The position numbers and the translations under genes are program-made. DNA of 64,000 nucleotides from Rhizobium sp. P32RR-XVIII (GTDB lineage Bacteria; Pseudomonadota; Alphaproteobacteria; Rhizobiales; Rhizobiaceae): positions 124,001-188,000 of the forward strand of contig NZ_JABAIH010000010.1 of the NCBI RefSeq assembly GCF_012641395.1. The letters are read 5' to 3'. Shown here piece after piece: positions 1 to 8,987 of this stretch. The notes under the pieces were generated by a model. The model searched no databases. It was not told the origin of the DNA and saw nothing but the letters and a program-made list of their open reading frames with translations. How positions within the stretch are numbered: position 1 is the stretch's first letter; each line of letters begins with the position of its first letter.

Positions 1-571
1 CGCTCACTTTGATTGCGAATTCATCGTTGCCGGCGAGCCCCATTTCTGCGCGGCCCGACCAGCCCGACTGGAAGAGCAGGGAGGCGGTATCGCCTGCGGC
101 GGCTTTGTTGACCTTGACTTGATGTCCTTGACCTTCATGGCTGAAGAGGCTGGCATGTGCCGCGACGGCAAGCCGGTTCGTGGCATCGGCGGTGGCGTTG
201 AGGCCGAGAAGAGGCAGGCTGCCTGGTACGGGCAAAGAGAGGTCGCTCCAAAGGCCGGCCTGCAGGACGCGGAACCGGCCTGTGTCGAGAAAGAGGGCGC
301 GCCAGCCTTCGCGCGGACTGAGGTAGAGCCAGGCGCCGTCCTGGCGGAAAGCGAGCCTGCCTTCCTTGCCGGTCCAAAGACCGCCGGCACTGGGCGCAAT
401 CAAATAGCAATCGCCTTCCGACGGGGTTTCGGGAGGTACTGCCGCTTCTTCTTTCACTGTCAGCTGCACAATGGCGTCGAGACGCTGCAGCGCCTCGTTA
501 TGCGTCACGTGCTTCTGAGATTGTGAAGGAAGGATGTAGGGGAGGGCGAGATTAATCGTTTCGTCGGACAA
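1..571 (-). CDS. DUF2793 family tail-like protein, 3' end cut by window edge
   Basis: An uninterrupted reading frame runs leftward from a TTG codon at 571 to the window edge, giving 190 codons with no stop. The TTG is preceded by GGAG about 8 bases upstream. The N-terminus reads LALPYILPSQSQKHVTHNEA, the hallmark of DUF2793, followed by a region rich in Trp and Gly (GGLWTGKEGRLAF). DUF2793 proteins occur beside phage and gene-transfer-agent tail genes in Alphaproteobacteria. A role as a virion or tail-fibre component is inferred, not shown. The downstream part lies outside the window, so integrity cannot be judged. The two other minus-strand frames here are shadows. Confidence 0.8.
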   Translation of the reverse strand, partial: MSDETINLALPYILPSQSQKHVTHNEALQRLDAIVQLTVKEEAAVPPETPSEGDCYLIAPSAGGLWTGKEGRLAFRQDGAWLYLSPREGWRALFLDTGRFRVLQAGLWSDLSLPVPGSLPLLGLNATADATNRLAVAAHASLFSHEGQGHQVKVNKAAAGDTASLLFQSGWSGRAEMGLAGNDEFAIKVS

Positions 572-667
572 GGTGCGGTCTCCGGTTGGCGCAACGGCGC
601 GGTTATTGCCGCATCGTAAAGCCATCCATGAGGTCCGCTGACGAAAACGCCCTTCCTCTGTTGATTT

Positions 668-1486
668 CTAAGGATTTTCTTCGGAAGTCATGCGCATCCG
701 CGCGGGGTTCACCTTGCCGCCCCAGGAGATAAAGTCGGGATTGGCGAAGTCGAAATCCGCTTTGACGCCGGTCTTTCCATAGGTGAGCGGCAATCCGTCC
801 ACGGTAACCGTCGTGCCGCCCGCCGCCCGCAGCACGGCATCGCCGGCCGCCGTATCCCACTCCATTGTGCGACCGAAGCGCGGATAAACGTCTGCCTTTC
901 CCTCAGCGAGGAGGCAGAATTTCAGTGAGGAGCCGATATTCGTGCATTCAGAAATTGCTTGTTCGAAAAGAAATTTGTCGGTCGCAGGACTGTTGTGACT
1001 CCGGCTTGCGAGGGCAAGGCGGTTGAGGGGCGGCTCTCGAACCGCAATCGGGACGCGCTCCATCACCGTAAAATCAGTGCCGACGATGAGTTTTTCGGCA
1101 TGACCTGCTTCGCCCGCGAAAGCGACGCCGAGTGCCGGTGCATAGACGATGCCGGCAACCGGGATGCCATTCTCCACATAGGCGATGTTGACGGTGAATT
1201 CGCGCCGCCTGTCGACGAATTCGCGTGTGCCGTCGAGAGGGTCCACAAGGAAAAAGGCCTTTCCCTCGATATCCGGCACCTGACCGGCCGCTACCGATTC
1301 TTCGGCGATCACGGGAATATCGGGATAGCTGCGGGCGAGATGCGCCAGGATGATGCGCTCTGCCTCCTCATCTGCACGTGTCACCGGGCTGGAGTCTGCC
1401 TTCATAGCGACCGCGCAGCCCTCTTCGAAGATCGTGATGATCACTCTGCCCGCTTCGAGCGCCGTCTTTTCGAATATCTCCAGCAT
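668..1486 (-). CDS. cysQ: 3'(2'),5'-bisphosphate nucleotidase CysQ
   Basis: The 272-residue product belongs to the inositol monophosphatase-like superfamily. It removes the 3' phosphate from PAP/PAPS during sulfate assimilation. The metal-binding signatures are visible: PVIAEES, then FLVDPLDGTREF, and C-terminal EWDTAAGDAVLRAAGG (the WD..A motif). I chose the ATG at 1486 because GAGGG lies just upstream and the family begins about here. An in-frame ATG at 1510 is an alternative, and the longer extension to 1915 has no homology-like character. It is transcribed divergently from the liv operon. Confidence 0.9.
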   Translation of the reverse strand: MLEIFEKTALEAGRVIITIFEEGCAVAMKADSSPVTRADEEAERIILAHLARSYPDIPVIAEESVAAGQVPDIEGKAFFLVDPLDGTREFVDRRREFTVNIAYVENGIPVAGIVYAPALGVAFAGEAGHAEKLIVGTDFTVMERVPIAVREPPLNRLALASRSHNSPATDKFLFEQAISECTNIGSSLKFCLLAEGKADVYPRFGRTMEWDTAAGDAVLRAAGGTTVTVDGLPLTYGKTGVKADFDFANPDFISWGGKVNPARMRMTSEENP

Positions 1487-1962
1487 CTTTCCCTCAAGGA
1501 ACGCAAACATCTGAAAGCTCTTTCCGCAGTATAGAGATAAATAGGGGAGGCGAGCCAGTTTTTGCGCGGCAGCGGAAATTCGCCGGAAACGCAGGGTAAG
1601 CATTGAGATATTTTTTCGCGCACAGCTAGCAGAGTCGGTATGAAATTTGCTCGGAAATCCGCTTTCATGGAATAAGTAACAGCTCGGCGTTGGGGCATGT
1701 TGCTGGTTCTTCGAGGCCGTTTGGTTAATCCACATTCCGGTTCCGGCTAAAATTTCATCGAAGAATGCCTGTTTTGTGTGGATTTTGATCCGAAACGCGC
1801 CATCTGCGTCCAGTTGAACAAGAATCTGACCCAGTAAAGCCTTTTTGTCTTCACATTTTCGCGGAAAGCGGTATGGATTGCCGCTTATAAGGTTCCGGCA
1901 AAAGCGGAACTGCACACCAAAAAGAGATGCAGCGCTCGGCTCGCATCCAGGGGAAATGATAT
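1487..1962. other. Divergent intergenic region between cysQ and livH
   Basis: About 475 bases with no supportable gene. It must hold the promoters of cysQ (minus) and livH (plus). A purine-rich CAGGGGAAA lies just before the livH ATG. I could not define a convincing promoter hexamer pair or a regulator palindrome. Confidence 0.5.
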
Positions 1963-2865
1963 ATGGAGTACTTCGTCCAGCAGCTCTTTAATGGGCTGAC
2001 GCTCGGGTCCATCTATGGCCTCGTCGCAATTGGCTATACGATGGTTTATGGCATTATCGGCATGATCAATTTCGCCCATGGCGATATCTTCATGCTCGGC
2101 GGTTTCGCTGCTCTCATCGTTTTTCTCGTTCTGACATCCATCTTCGCAGGTCTTCCCGTAGCCGTTCTGCTGCTGGCCATGCTTGTGGTTGCGATGCTGA
2201 TGACGAGCCTGTGGAATTGGACCATCGAGCGCATCGCGTACCGGCCGCTGCGAGGCTCCTTCCGGCTGGCGCCGCTGATTACCGCGATCGGCATGTCGAT
2301 CACGCTGTCCAACTTCATTCAGGTGACGCAGGGTCCGCGCAACAAGCCGATTCCGCCGCTCGTAAGCAAGGTTTACGCCATCGGCGGTCTGTCGATTTCG
2401 CTGAAGCAGATCATCATCATCGTCATCACCGGGGTGTTGCTTGCTGCCTTCTGGTATATCGTCAACCGCACGGCGCTCGGACGCGCCCAGCGTGCGACGG
2501 AGCAGGACCGGAAGATGGCCGCGCTTCTCGGCGTCAACGTCGACCAGACGATCTCCATCACCTTCGTCATGGGCGCCGCACTGGCCGCCGTCGCCGGCAC
2601 CATGTATCTGATGTACTATGGCGTTGCCTCCTTCAGCGATGGCTTCGCGCCGGGTGTCAAGGCCTTTACAGCAGCCGTTCTCGGTGGCATCGGCTCGCTG
2701 CCGGGCGCCGTTCTCGGCGGGCTGATGATCGGCCTCATCGAGTCGCTGTGGTCCGCCTATTTCACGATCGCCTACAAGGATGTCGCAACCTTTGCGATCC
2801 TCGCTTTCGTCCTGATCTTCAAGCCGACCGGCATTCTCGGACGGCCGGAAGTCGAGAAGGTATAA
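1963..2865 (+). CDS. livH: Branched-chain amino acid ABC transporter permease LivH
   Basis: This 300-residue polytopic membrane protein is one of two permeases of a HAAT-family importer for Leu/Ile/Val and related amino acids. The N-terminus FNGLTLGSIYGLVAIGYTMV and the motif MINFAHGDIFMLGGF are diagnostic of LivH. Near the C-terminus GIGSLPGAVLGGLMIG is the cytoplasmic loop contacting the ATPases. The ATG follows CAGGGGAAATGATAT. It opens a tight operon; livM starts 4 bases after its stop. Confidence 0.95.
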   Translation: MEYFVQQLFNGLTLGSIYGLVAIGYTMVYGIIGMINFAHGDIFMLGGFAALIVFLVLTSIFAGLPVAVLLLAMLVVAMLMTSLWNWTIERIAYRPLRGSFRLAPLITAIGMSITLSNFIQVTQGPRNKPIPPLVSKVYAIGGLSISLKQIIIIVITGVLLAAFWYIVNRTALGRAQRATEQDRKMAALLGVNVDQTISITFVMGAALAAVAGTMYLMYYGVASFSDGFAPGVKAFTAAVLGGIGSLPGAVLGGLMIGLIESLWSAYFTIAYKDVATFAILAFVLIFKPTGILGRPEVEKV

Positions 2866-2869
2866 CATC

Positions 2870-4261
2870 ATGGCAAACATCGAAAATTCTGCTGGCAAGC
2901 CCGCACCGGGGCTTGTCCGGAAGGGCCTGACGGAAGCCTTCTTCGCGGCCCTCCTGTCTTTCGGCTTGTTCGTTCTCTATGTCGGGCTCAAGACCGATCA
3001 GAACATCAACAACGAGCTGGTCATCGTCCAGCGCTGGGGTCTGCTGGCCAGCTTCGTGGCGATCGCCGCAATCGGCCGCTTCGTCGTCGTTGTTTTCGTC
3101 AGGCCGAATATCGACCGGCGGAAGCTCGCGAAGGCAAAGCACGGCGAGCTGGAAATCTCAACGGAGAAGGGCTTCCTACGTCAGCATTTCCTGAAAATCG
3201 CTCTGGTCGCGCTGCTGTTGTATCCCATGGCCATCTATGCGCTTCTCGGCGCGCAGGGTTCGCTGAAATGGGTCGACAACTTCGGCATCCAGATTCTCAT
3301 CTATGTCATGCTCGCCTGGGGCCTGAACATCGTCGTTGGCCTCGCCGGCCTGCTTGACCTCGGTTATGTCGCCTTCTACGCGGTCGGCGCCTATTCCTAT
3401 GCGCTGCTTTCCAGCCATTTCGGCCTGTCTTTCTGGGTCCTGCTGCCCCTGTCGGGGATGCTGGCCGCACTCTGGGGCGTCATCCTCGGTTTCCCGGTGT
3501 TGCGCCTGCGCGGCGACTACCTCGCCATCGTTACGCTCGCTTTCGGCGAAATCATCCGCCTTGTGCTCATCAACTGGACGGATCTGACCAGAGGTACCTT
3601 CGGTATTTCCGGCATCCCGAAGGTGACCCTGTTCGGCATTCCCTTCGATGCCACGTCCGGCGGCTTTGCAAAGCTCTTCGGCCTTCCGATGTCGTCGGCC
3701 TACTACAAGATTTTCCTCTTCTATCTGATCCTCGCTCTCTGCATGCTGACCGCCTATGTCACGATCCGGCTTCGCCGCATGCCGATCGGCCGCGCCTGGG
3801 AAGCTCTGCGCGAGGACGAAATCGCCTGCCGCTCGCTCGGGATCAATACGGTCACGACAAAGCTCTCTGCCTTTGCGACGGGCGCGATGTTCGGCGGCTT
3901 CGCCGGTTCGTTTTTCGCAGCGCGCCAGGGCTTCGTTTCGCCGGAATCCTTCGTGTTCCTGGAGTCAGCGGTGGTTCTCGCCATCGTCGTCCTGGGCGGC
4001 ATGGGCTCGCTAACCGGCATTGCGATCGCTGCCATCGTTATGGTCGGCGGTACGGAACTGCTGCGCGAGATGGACTTCCTGAAGGTCGTCTTCGGCCCGG
4101 ATTTCACGCCGGAACTCTACCGCATGCTTCTCTTCGGCCTCGCCATGGTCGCCGTCATGCTGTTCAAGCCTCGCGGCTTCGTCGGCTCGCGTGAACCGAC
4201 TGCCTTCCTCAAGGAGCGGAGGGCAGTATCCGGAACCTTTATCAAGGAGGGGCACGGCTGA
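2870..4261 (+). CDS. livM: Branched-chain amino acid ABC transporter permease LivM
   Basis: This 463-residue inner-membrane permease pairs with LivH. The LivM core (GLNIVVGLAGLLDLGYVAFY, then RLRGDYLAIVTLAFGEIIRL) starts near residue 145. It is preceded by an extended N-terminal part with additional membrane segments (around residues 20-70 and 105-125), as usual in alphaproteobacterial LivM. The C-terminal EAA-like loop is ALREDEIACRSLGIN and GGMGSLTGI follows. Its TGA overlaps the livG ATG, indicating translational coupling. Confidence 0.95.
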   Translation: MANIENSAGKPAPGLVRKGLTEAFFAALLSFGLFVLYVGLKTDQNINNELVIVQRWGLLASFVAIAAIGRFVVVVFVRPNIDRRKLAKAKHGELEISTEKGFLRQHFLKIALVALLLYPMAIYALLGAQGSLKWVDNFGIQILIYVMLAWGLNIVVGLAGLLDLGYVAFYAVGAYSYALLSSHFGLSFWVLLPLSGMLAALWGVILGFPVLRLRGDYLAIVTLAFGEIIRLVLINWTDLTRGTFGISGIPKVTLFGIPFDATSGGFAKLFGLPMSSAYYKIFLFYLILALCMLTAYVTIRLRRMPIGRAWEALREDEIACRSLGINTVTTKLSAFATGAMFGGFAGSFFAARQGFVSPESFVFLESAVVLAIVVLGGMGSLTGIAIAAIVMVGGTELLREMDFLKVVFGPDFTPELYRMLLFGLAMVAVMLFKPRGFVGSREPTAFLKERRAVSGTFIKEGHG

Positions 4262-5142
4262 TGAGCCCCGTAGAGATGACGACTACCATGTCCCCGGATA
4301 CCTTGCTCAAGGTCGAGCACCTGTCGATGAAGTTCGGCGGCTTGATGGCGATTAACGACCTATCCTTCGAAGCCAAGCGAGGCGACATTACCGCGCTGAT
4401 CGGTCCGAACGGTGCCGGCAAGACCACCGTCTTCAACTGCATTACCGGCTTCTACAAGCCCACGATGGGCATGATCACGCTGAAGCAGCAGCACGGAAAA
4501 GAGTATCTGCTGGAGCGCCTGCCGGATTTCCGCATTACCAAGGAAGCCAAGGTCGCACGTACCTTCCAGAACATCCGGCTGTTTTCGGGCCTAACGGTTC
4601 TGGAAAACCTGCTCGTCGCCCAGCACAACAAGCTGATGAAGGCATCGGGTTACACGGTTCTCGGCCTGCTCGGCATCGGCCCCTACAAGAAAGAGGCCGC
4701 CGCAGCCATCGAGCGTGCACGCTTCTGGCTGGAAAAGGCTGATCTGATCAGTCGTGCCGACGACCCGGCGGGCGATCTCCCTTATGGTGCGCAGCGGCGT
4801 CTGGAAATTGCCCGCGCCATGTGCACCGAACCCGAACTGCTCTGCCTGGACGAGCCTGCCGCAGGCCTTAACCCGCGCGAATCTGCCGCCCTTAACGCAC
4901 TGTTGCGGGGAATCCGCACCGAAACCGGCACATCGATCCTGCTCATCGAGCACGACATGTCGGTGGTCATGGAAATCTCTGACCATGTCGTCGTGCTGGA
5001 ATACGGCCAGAAGATCTCCGACGGCACGCCGGAGCACGTGAAGAACGACCCGAGGGTCATCGCGGCCTATCTCGGTGTTGAGGACAAAGAAGTGGAGGAG
5101 GTCATCGCAACCGTCGAGAACCTCGAAGGGGGCGTAAATTGA
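4261..5142 (+). CDS. livG: Branched-chain amino acid ABC transporter ATP-binding protein LivG
   Basis: This 293-residue ATPase energises the LivHM channel. The Walker A is GPNGAGKTT near residue 49, the signature region is DLPYGAQRRLEIARA (LSGGQ replaced by LPYGAQ, typical of LivG), and the Walker B is LLCLDEPAAGLNP. The family insertion between Walker A and the signature is present. The ORF starts on the ATG overlapping livM; a second in-frame ATG ten codons in is possible. An acidic C-terminal tail follows the ATPase fold. It overlaps livF by one base. Confidence 0.95.
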   Translation: MSPVEMTTTMSPDTLLKVEHLSMKFGGLMAINDLSFEAKRGDITALIGPNGAGKTTVFNCITGFYKPTMGMITLKQQHGKEYLLERLPDFRITKEAKVARTFQNIRLFSGLTVLENLLVAQHNKLMKASGYTVLGLLGIGPYKKEAAAAIERARFWLEKADLISRADDPAGDLPYGAQRRLEIARAMCTEPELLCLDEPAAGLNPRESAALNALLRGIRTETGTSILLIEHDMSVVMEISDHVVVLEYGQKISDGTPEHVKNDPRVIAAYLGVEDKEVEEVIATVENLEGGVN

Positions 5143-5870
5143 TGGCCGGTGAACAGCTTCTCAAGGTTCAGGGCGTCGAAACCTACTACGGCAATATCCG
5201 CGCGCTCGCAGGCGTCGATGTCGACGTCCATAAGGGTGAGATCGTCAGCCTGATCGGCGCCAACGGCGCCGGCAAGTCGACGCTGATGATGACGATCTGC
5301 GGTAGCCCGCAGGCCCGCAAGGGCACCGTCATCTTCGAAGGTCGCGACATTACCCGTATGCCGACGCACGAAATTGCCCGGCTTCGCATCGCGCAGTCGC
5401 CGGAAGGCCGTCGCATTTTCCCGCGAATGACCGTCACGGAAAACCTTCAGATGGGCGCGGGCCTCGATAACCTCAAACATTTCAACGAGGACGTCGAGAA
5501 GATCTTCACGCTGTTCCCGCGTCTCAAGGAACGCCATGCGCAGCGCGGCGGCACGCTTTCGGGCGGCGAACAGCAGATGCTGTCGATCGGCCGTGCACTG
5601 ATGGCACGCCCGAAGCTCCTGCTTCTCGACGAACCGTCGCTCGGTCTCGCACCGCTGATCGTCAAGGGCATCTTCGACGCGATCAAGAAGCTTAACGAGC
5701 AGGAAGGCTTGACCGTTTTCCTCGTGGAGCAGAACGCATTCGCTGCCCTGAAACTCTCGCATCGCGCCTACGTGATGGTGAACGGCAAGGTGACGATGAG
5801 TGGTTCGGGTAAAGAGCTGCTCGCCAATCCTGAAGTCCGTGCCGCCTATCTCGAAGGCGGAAGACATTGA
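5142..5870 (+). CDS. livF: Branched-chain amino acid ABC transporter ATP-binding protein LivF
   Basis: The second ATPase of the LIV importer has 242 residues from the ATG that overlaps the livG stop (TGATG). A TTG one codon earlier is less likely. The Walker A is GANGAGKST, the signature is LSGGEQQMLSIGRALM, and the Walker B is LLLLDEPSLGLAP, followed by the switch His equivalent VFLVEQNAFA. Residues IAQSPEGRRIFPRMTVTENL are a LivF hallmark. The upstream GAAGGGGG can serve as ribosome-binding site. Confidence 0.95.
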   Translation: MAGEQLLKVQGVETYYGNIRALAGVDVDVHKGEIVSLIGANGAGKSTLMMTICGSPQARKGTVIFEGRDITRMPTHEIARLRIAQSPEGRRIFPRMTVTENLQMGAGLDNLKHFNEDVEKIFTLFPRLKERHAQRGGTLSGGEQQMLSIGRALMARPKLLLLDEPSLGLAPLIVKGIFDAIKKLNEQEGLTVFLVEQNAFAALKLSHRAYVMVNGKVTMSGSGKELLANPEVRAAYLEGGRH

Positions 5871-5894
5871 GCCGATAGAAAAGGAGAGTTTGAT

Positions 5895-6248
5895 ATGCAG
5901 GGACTTTTCTTTGAGGCAGATTCGGGCGTGCGGATGGCCATCCGTGGACTTGTGATGCTGATCGGCTTCTGGACGGCGTGGCGTGCGGGCAGGGCTGCGG
6001 CTGAAAGCTGGAGCAACTATCCGCAGGTCATCGTCTATACCTTCCTCCTCGCCTGGGCGATGCAGTTCCTGCATCACGCCCTCTTTGACGGGCCGATGCT
6101 CAGCGCCTTCTATTATGTCATCGATTTCGTGCTGCTGCTTGTCTTCTCGACGGCAGGTTTCCGCTATCGCCGCACCAATCAGATGGTTAACAACTATTAC
6201 TGGCTGTACGAAAAGACATCCGCGTTCTCGTGGAAGAACAAACATTGA
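5895..6248 (+). CDS. DUF6867 membrane protein of the liv operon
   Basis: The 117-residue protein has about three hydrophobic segments (roughly residues 16-30, 42-58 and 70-88) and a basic, aromatic C-terminus. It matches the DUF6867 family as I know it, found directly after livF in Rhizobiales LIV operons. Function is unknown; an accessory role in amino acid uptake is inferred from position. AAAGGAGAG precedes the ATG with good spacing. It lies 24 bases downstream of livF in the same direction. Confidence 0.8.
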   Translation: MQGLFFEADSGVRMAIRGLVMLIGFWTAWRAGRAAAESWSNYPQVIVYTFLLAWAMQFLHHALFDGPMLSAFYYVIDFVLLLVFSTAGFRYRRTNQMVNNYYWLYEKTSAFSWKNKH

Positions 6249-6367
6249 CAGCCCGTTGAAACTAGGCATGAATTGCCTTCAGAGTGGAACAGCTTTCCTG
6301 GCGCAGTGATGGTGGGCAATGCGCCAGGTCTTGGACCGGAACCCGCCCAAATAATTGGGAGTAAAAT

Positions 6368-7495
6368 ATGAAGAAGTCTCTTCTGTCGGCAGTGGCTCTG
6401 ACGGCGTTGGTCGCCTTCAGCGGCAACGCGTGGGCCGACGTTCTCATGGGCGTTGGCGGTCCGCTGACCGGCCCGAACGCTGCTTTCGGCGCTCAGCTTC
6501 AGAAGGGTGCCGAGCAGGCAGTTGCCGACATCAACGCGGCAGGCGGCATCAACGGCGAGCAAATCAAGCTCGAACTCGGTGACGACGTTTCGGACCCGAA
6601 GCAGGGCATCTCGGTCGCCAACAAGTTCGTCGCTGACGGCGTGAAGTTCGTCGTCGGCCACTTCAACTCGGGCGTTTCGATCCCGGCGTCTGAGGTCTAC
6701 GCTGAAAACGGCATCCTCGAAATCACCCCGGCTGCAACGAACCCGGTGTTCACCGAGCGCGGCCTTTGGAACACCTTCCGCACCTGCGGACGTGACGACC
6801 AGCAAGGCGCGATTGCCGGCAAGTATCTTGCCGATCACTTCAAGGATGCCAAGATTGCTGTCGTTCACGACAAGACCCCTTACGGTCAGGGCCTTGCCGA
6901 CGAAACCAAGAAGGCTCTGAACGCCGCTGGCGTCACGGAAGCCATGTATGAAGGCATCAACGTCGGCGACAAGGACTTCTCCGCCCTCATCGCCAAGATG
7001 AAGGAAGCCGGCGTCTCGATCATCTACTGGGGTGGTCTGCACACCGAAGCGGGTCTCATCATCCGCCAGGCTGCCGACCAGGGCCTGAAGGCGACGCTCG
7101 TTTCGGGTGACGGTATCGTCTCGAACGAACTCGCTTCCATCGCTGGCGACGCGGTTGCCGGTACGCTGAACACCTTCGGCCCGGATCCGACCACCAACCC
7201 GGCCAACAAGGAACTCGTAGAGAAGTTCAAGGCTGCCGGTTTCAACCCGGAAGCTTATACCCTCTACTCCTACGCTGCAGTGCAGGCGATCGCTGGTGCT
7301 GCCAAGGCAGCCGGCTCAGTCGACCCCGAAGCCGTTGCCGCGGCAATGAAGGAAAAGGGCCCGTTCCCGACGGTTCTCGGCGACATGTCCTTCGACGAAA
7401 AGGGCGACCCGAAGCTCCCGGGCTACGTCATGTACGAATGGAAGAAGGGTCCGGACGGCAAGTACAGCTACTTCCAGCAGGAAGCTGCCAAGTAA
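6368..7495 (+). CDS. livK: Branched-chain amino acid ABC transporter substrate-binding protein
   Basis: The 375-residue periplasmic receptor feeds LivHMGF. The signal peptide is clear (MKKSL start, hydrophobic core, cleavage after NAWA near residue 23). The mature protein starts with VLMGVGGPLTGPNAAFGAQL, typical of Peripla_BP_6. The ligand-clamping region includes GHFNSGVSIPASEVYAENGI. It is separated from DUF6867 by 119 bases, which may contain its own promoter, as receptor genes are usually expressed more strongly. A strong terminator follows. Confidence 0.93.
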   Translation: MKKSLLSAVALTALVAFSGNAWADVLMGVGGPLTGPNAAFGAQLQKGAEQAVADINAAGGINGEQIKLELGDDVSDPKQGISVANKFVADGVKFVVGHFNSGVSIPASEVYAENGILEITPAATNPVFTERGLWNTFRTCGRDDQQGAIAGKYLADHFKDAKIAVVHDKTPYGQGLADETKKALNAAGVTEAMYEGINVGDKDFSALIAKMKEAGVSIIYWGGLHTEAGLIIRQAADQGLKATLVSGDGIVSNELASIAGDAVAGTLNTFGPDPTTNPANKELVEKFKAAGFNPEAYTLYSYAAVQAIAGAAKAAGSVDPEAVAAAMKEKGPFPTVLGDMSFDEKGDPKLPGYVMYEWKKGPDGKYSYFQQEAAK

Positions 7496-7526
7496 GCTTT
7501 GCTTGAACGGTTCACACCGCTTACAG

Positions 7527-7558
7527 GAAGCCCGGTTTCGACCGGGCTTCTTTGTTTT
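7527..7558 (+). terminator. Rho-independent terminator of the liv operon
   Basis: The perfect hairpin GAAGCCCGG-TTTCGA-CCGGGCTTC is followed by TTTGTTTTTG. It lies 31 bases after the livK stop. Confidence 0.9.
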
Positions 7559-7648
7559 TGAAGCCGCCTTCGGCGCATAAGCCGTTTGCATTCCGGTCAC
7601 GCTCAGTTAACTGTTGGCCCCACCAGAATTCAGAAACGGAAGTTCCCG

Positions 7649-8617
7649 ATGTCCCGACCGCGCATCCTCGTCACCCGCCGCTGGCCCTCTGCTGCCGAGG
7701 CGGCGCTTGCGGAGCGCTTCGATGTGACATTCAACCAAGCCGACATCCCGCTGAATACCGATCAGTTCCGGCAGGCGTTCTCGGAGTATGACGCGATCCT
7801 GCCCACCGTCTCCGACAAGCTGCCAGCCGCTGTTTTCGCGGGCGATGTCCGCACGAAAATCCTCGGCAATTTCGGCGTTGGCTACAACCACATCGACATC
7901 GCTGCAGCCAAGGCCAAGGGCATCGCGGTCACCAACACGCCGGGCGTGCTGACGGATTGCACGGCCGATATCGCCATGCTGCTTCTTCTCGCGGTGGCGC
8001 GCCGCGGCGGCGAGGGCGAGCGCCAGGTGCGTGCCGGCGCCTGGAGCGGTTGGTGCCCGACGCACATGATAGGAACGAAGGTGACCGGCAAGACGGTCGG
8101 AATCATCGGCTTCGGCCGCATCGGCAAGGCCTTTGCCCGGCGCTGCCATTTCGGCTTCGGCATGGATGTCGTCTTCTATAACCGGTCGAAGGTCGATGAA
8201 GCCGAGGCGGCGCGTTACGGCGCACGTCAGCTTGCGACGGTGGAGGAGGTGCTGGCCGCCTCCGATTTCATATCGCTGCATTGCCCGGGCGGGGCCGAGA
8301 ACCGGCACTTGATGAACGCGGAACGCTTTGCGGCAATGAAACCGGGTGCGTTTCTGATCAATACGGCGCGCGGCGACGTGGTCGACGAAGCGGCATTGAT
8401 CAGCGCTTTGGATAGCGGCACGATCCGCGGGGCGGGGCTCGATGTCTACGAGGCCGAGCCGCAGGTGCCCGAGAGACTGAAAGCGATGGAAAACGTCGTC
8501 CTCCTGCCGCATCTCGGCAGCGCGACGGAGGAAACCCGGACCGCGATGGGCATGAAGGTGGTGGACAACATCACCGCCTTCTTCGACGGCAGGGAGCCGC
8601 CGGACAGGGTGGCTTGA
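7649..8617 (+). CDS. D-isomer-specific 2-hydroxyacid dehydrogenase (glyoxylate/hydroxypyruvate reductase-like)
   Basis: This 322-residue NAD(P)-dependent dehydrogenase has the dinucleotide motif GIIGFGRIGKAFARR near residue 150. The catalytic residues lie in INTARGDVVDEAAL (Arg), the following Glu region, and LPHLGSATEETR (His). TNTPGVLTDCTADIAMLLLL is typical of glyoxylate reductase/D-glycerate dehydrogenase. Substrate specificity cannot be read from sequence. The ATG at 7649 fits the family N-terminus and has GGAAG upstream; the in-frame TTG at 7586 would add an unrelated extension. It is monocistronic, after the liv terminator. Confidence 0.85.
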   Translation: MSRPRILVTRRWPSAAEAALAERFDVTFNQADIPLNTDQFRQAFSEYDAILPTVSDKLPAAVFAGDVRTKILGNFGVGYNHIDIAAAKAKGIAVTNTPGVLTDCTADIAMLLLLAVARRGGEGERQVRAGAWSGWCPTHMIGTKVTGKTVGIIGFGRIGKAFARRCHFGFGMDVVFYNRSKVDEAEAARYGARQLATVEEVLAASDFISLHCPGGAENRHLMNAERFAAMKPGAFLINTARGDVVDEAALISALDSGTIRGAGLDVYEAEPQVPERLKAMENVVLLPHLGSATEETRTAMGMKVVDNITAFFDGREPPDRVA

Positions 8618-8641
8618 GAGAACAACATCCCCCTCACCAAC

Positions 8642-8679
8642 AAAATCGAGCACTTAGCTAAAGCTAAGATGCTGATTTT
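8642..8679. repeat. 38-base near-perfect palindrome downstream of the dehydrogenase
   Basis: The sequence AAAATCGAGCACTTAGC-TAAA-GCTAAGATGCTGATTTT folds into a long stem with two mismatches. It may terminate transcription (the end is TGATTTTG) and is joined to the mosaic repeat that follows. Confidence 0.6.
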
Positions 8680-8728
8680 GTATCCTCTCCCCGCTGAGTA
8701 AGAGGAAGGAATGCCACGGAGAGGTTTG

Positions 8729-8772
8729 TCCCTCTCCCCTCGGGGAGAAGGTGCCGGCAGGCGGATGAGGGA
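8729..8772. repeat. GC-rich intergenic mosaic element (CCCTCTCCCCTCGGGGAGAAGG type)
   Basis: CCTCTCCCCTCGGGGAGAAGG followed by GTGCCGGCAGGCGGATGAGGG closely matches the element at 29742-29787 of this window. Such short palindromic elements are dispersed between genes in rhizobial chromosomes. Confidence 0.7.
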
Positions 8773-8987
8773 GCGGGATGCTATTCACATCTCATGCAGC
8801 ATACGGGCTGCCGTTACCTGACCATCCGAGTGGCAGATGCTGCTTTTTAAGGCATGGTCCAGATGCTGCCAATCCGTCTGCCGCGGCTGCGGCCGGTTCG
8901 GCGGATGGCACAAAGATTGCTCACTTAAAATATTTGCCGGATTGAATGAGAACAGCCGGGCAAACGGCGAAGGCGCAGGGAGACGGA

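Noticed and set aside
1885..2898. Long minus-strand frame (337 aa) opposite livH
   Set aside because: It is the antisense shadow of a clear LivH permease; composition is Arg/Asp/His-rich and has no family character.
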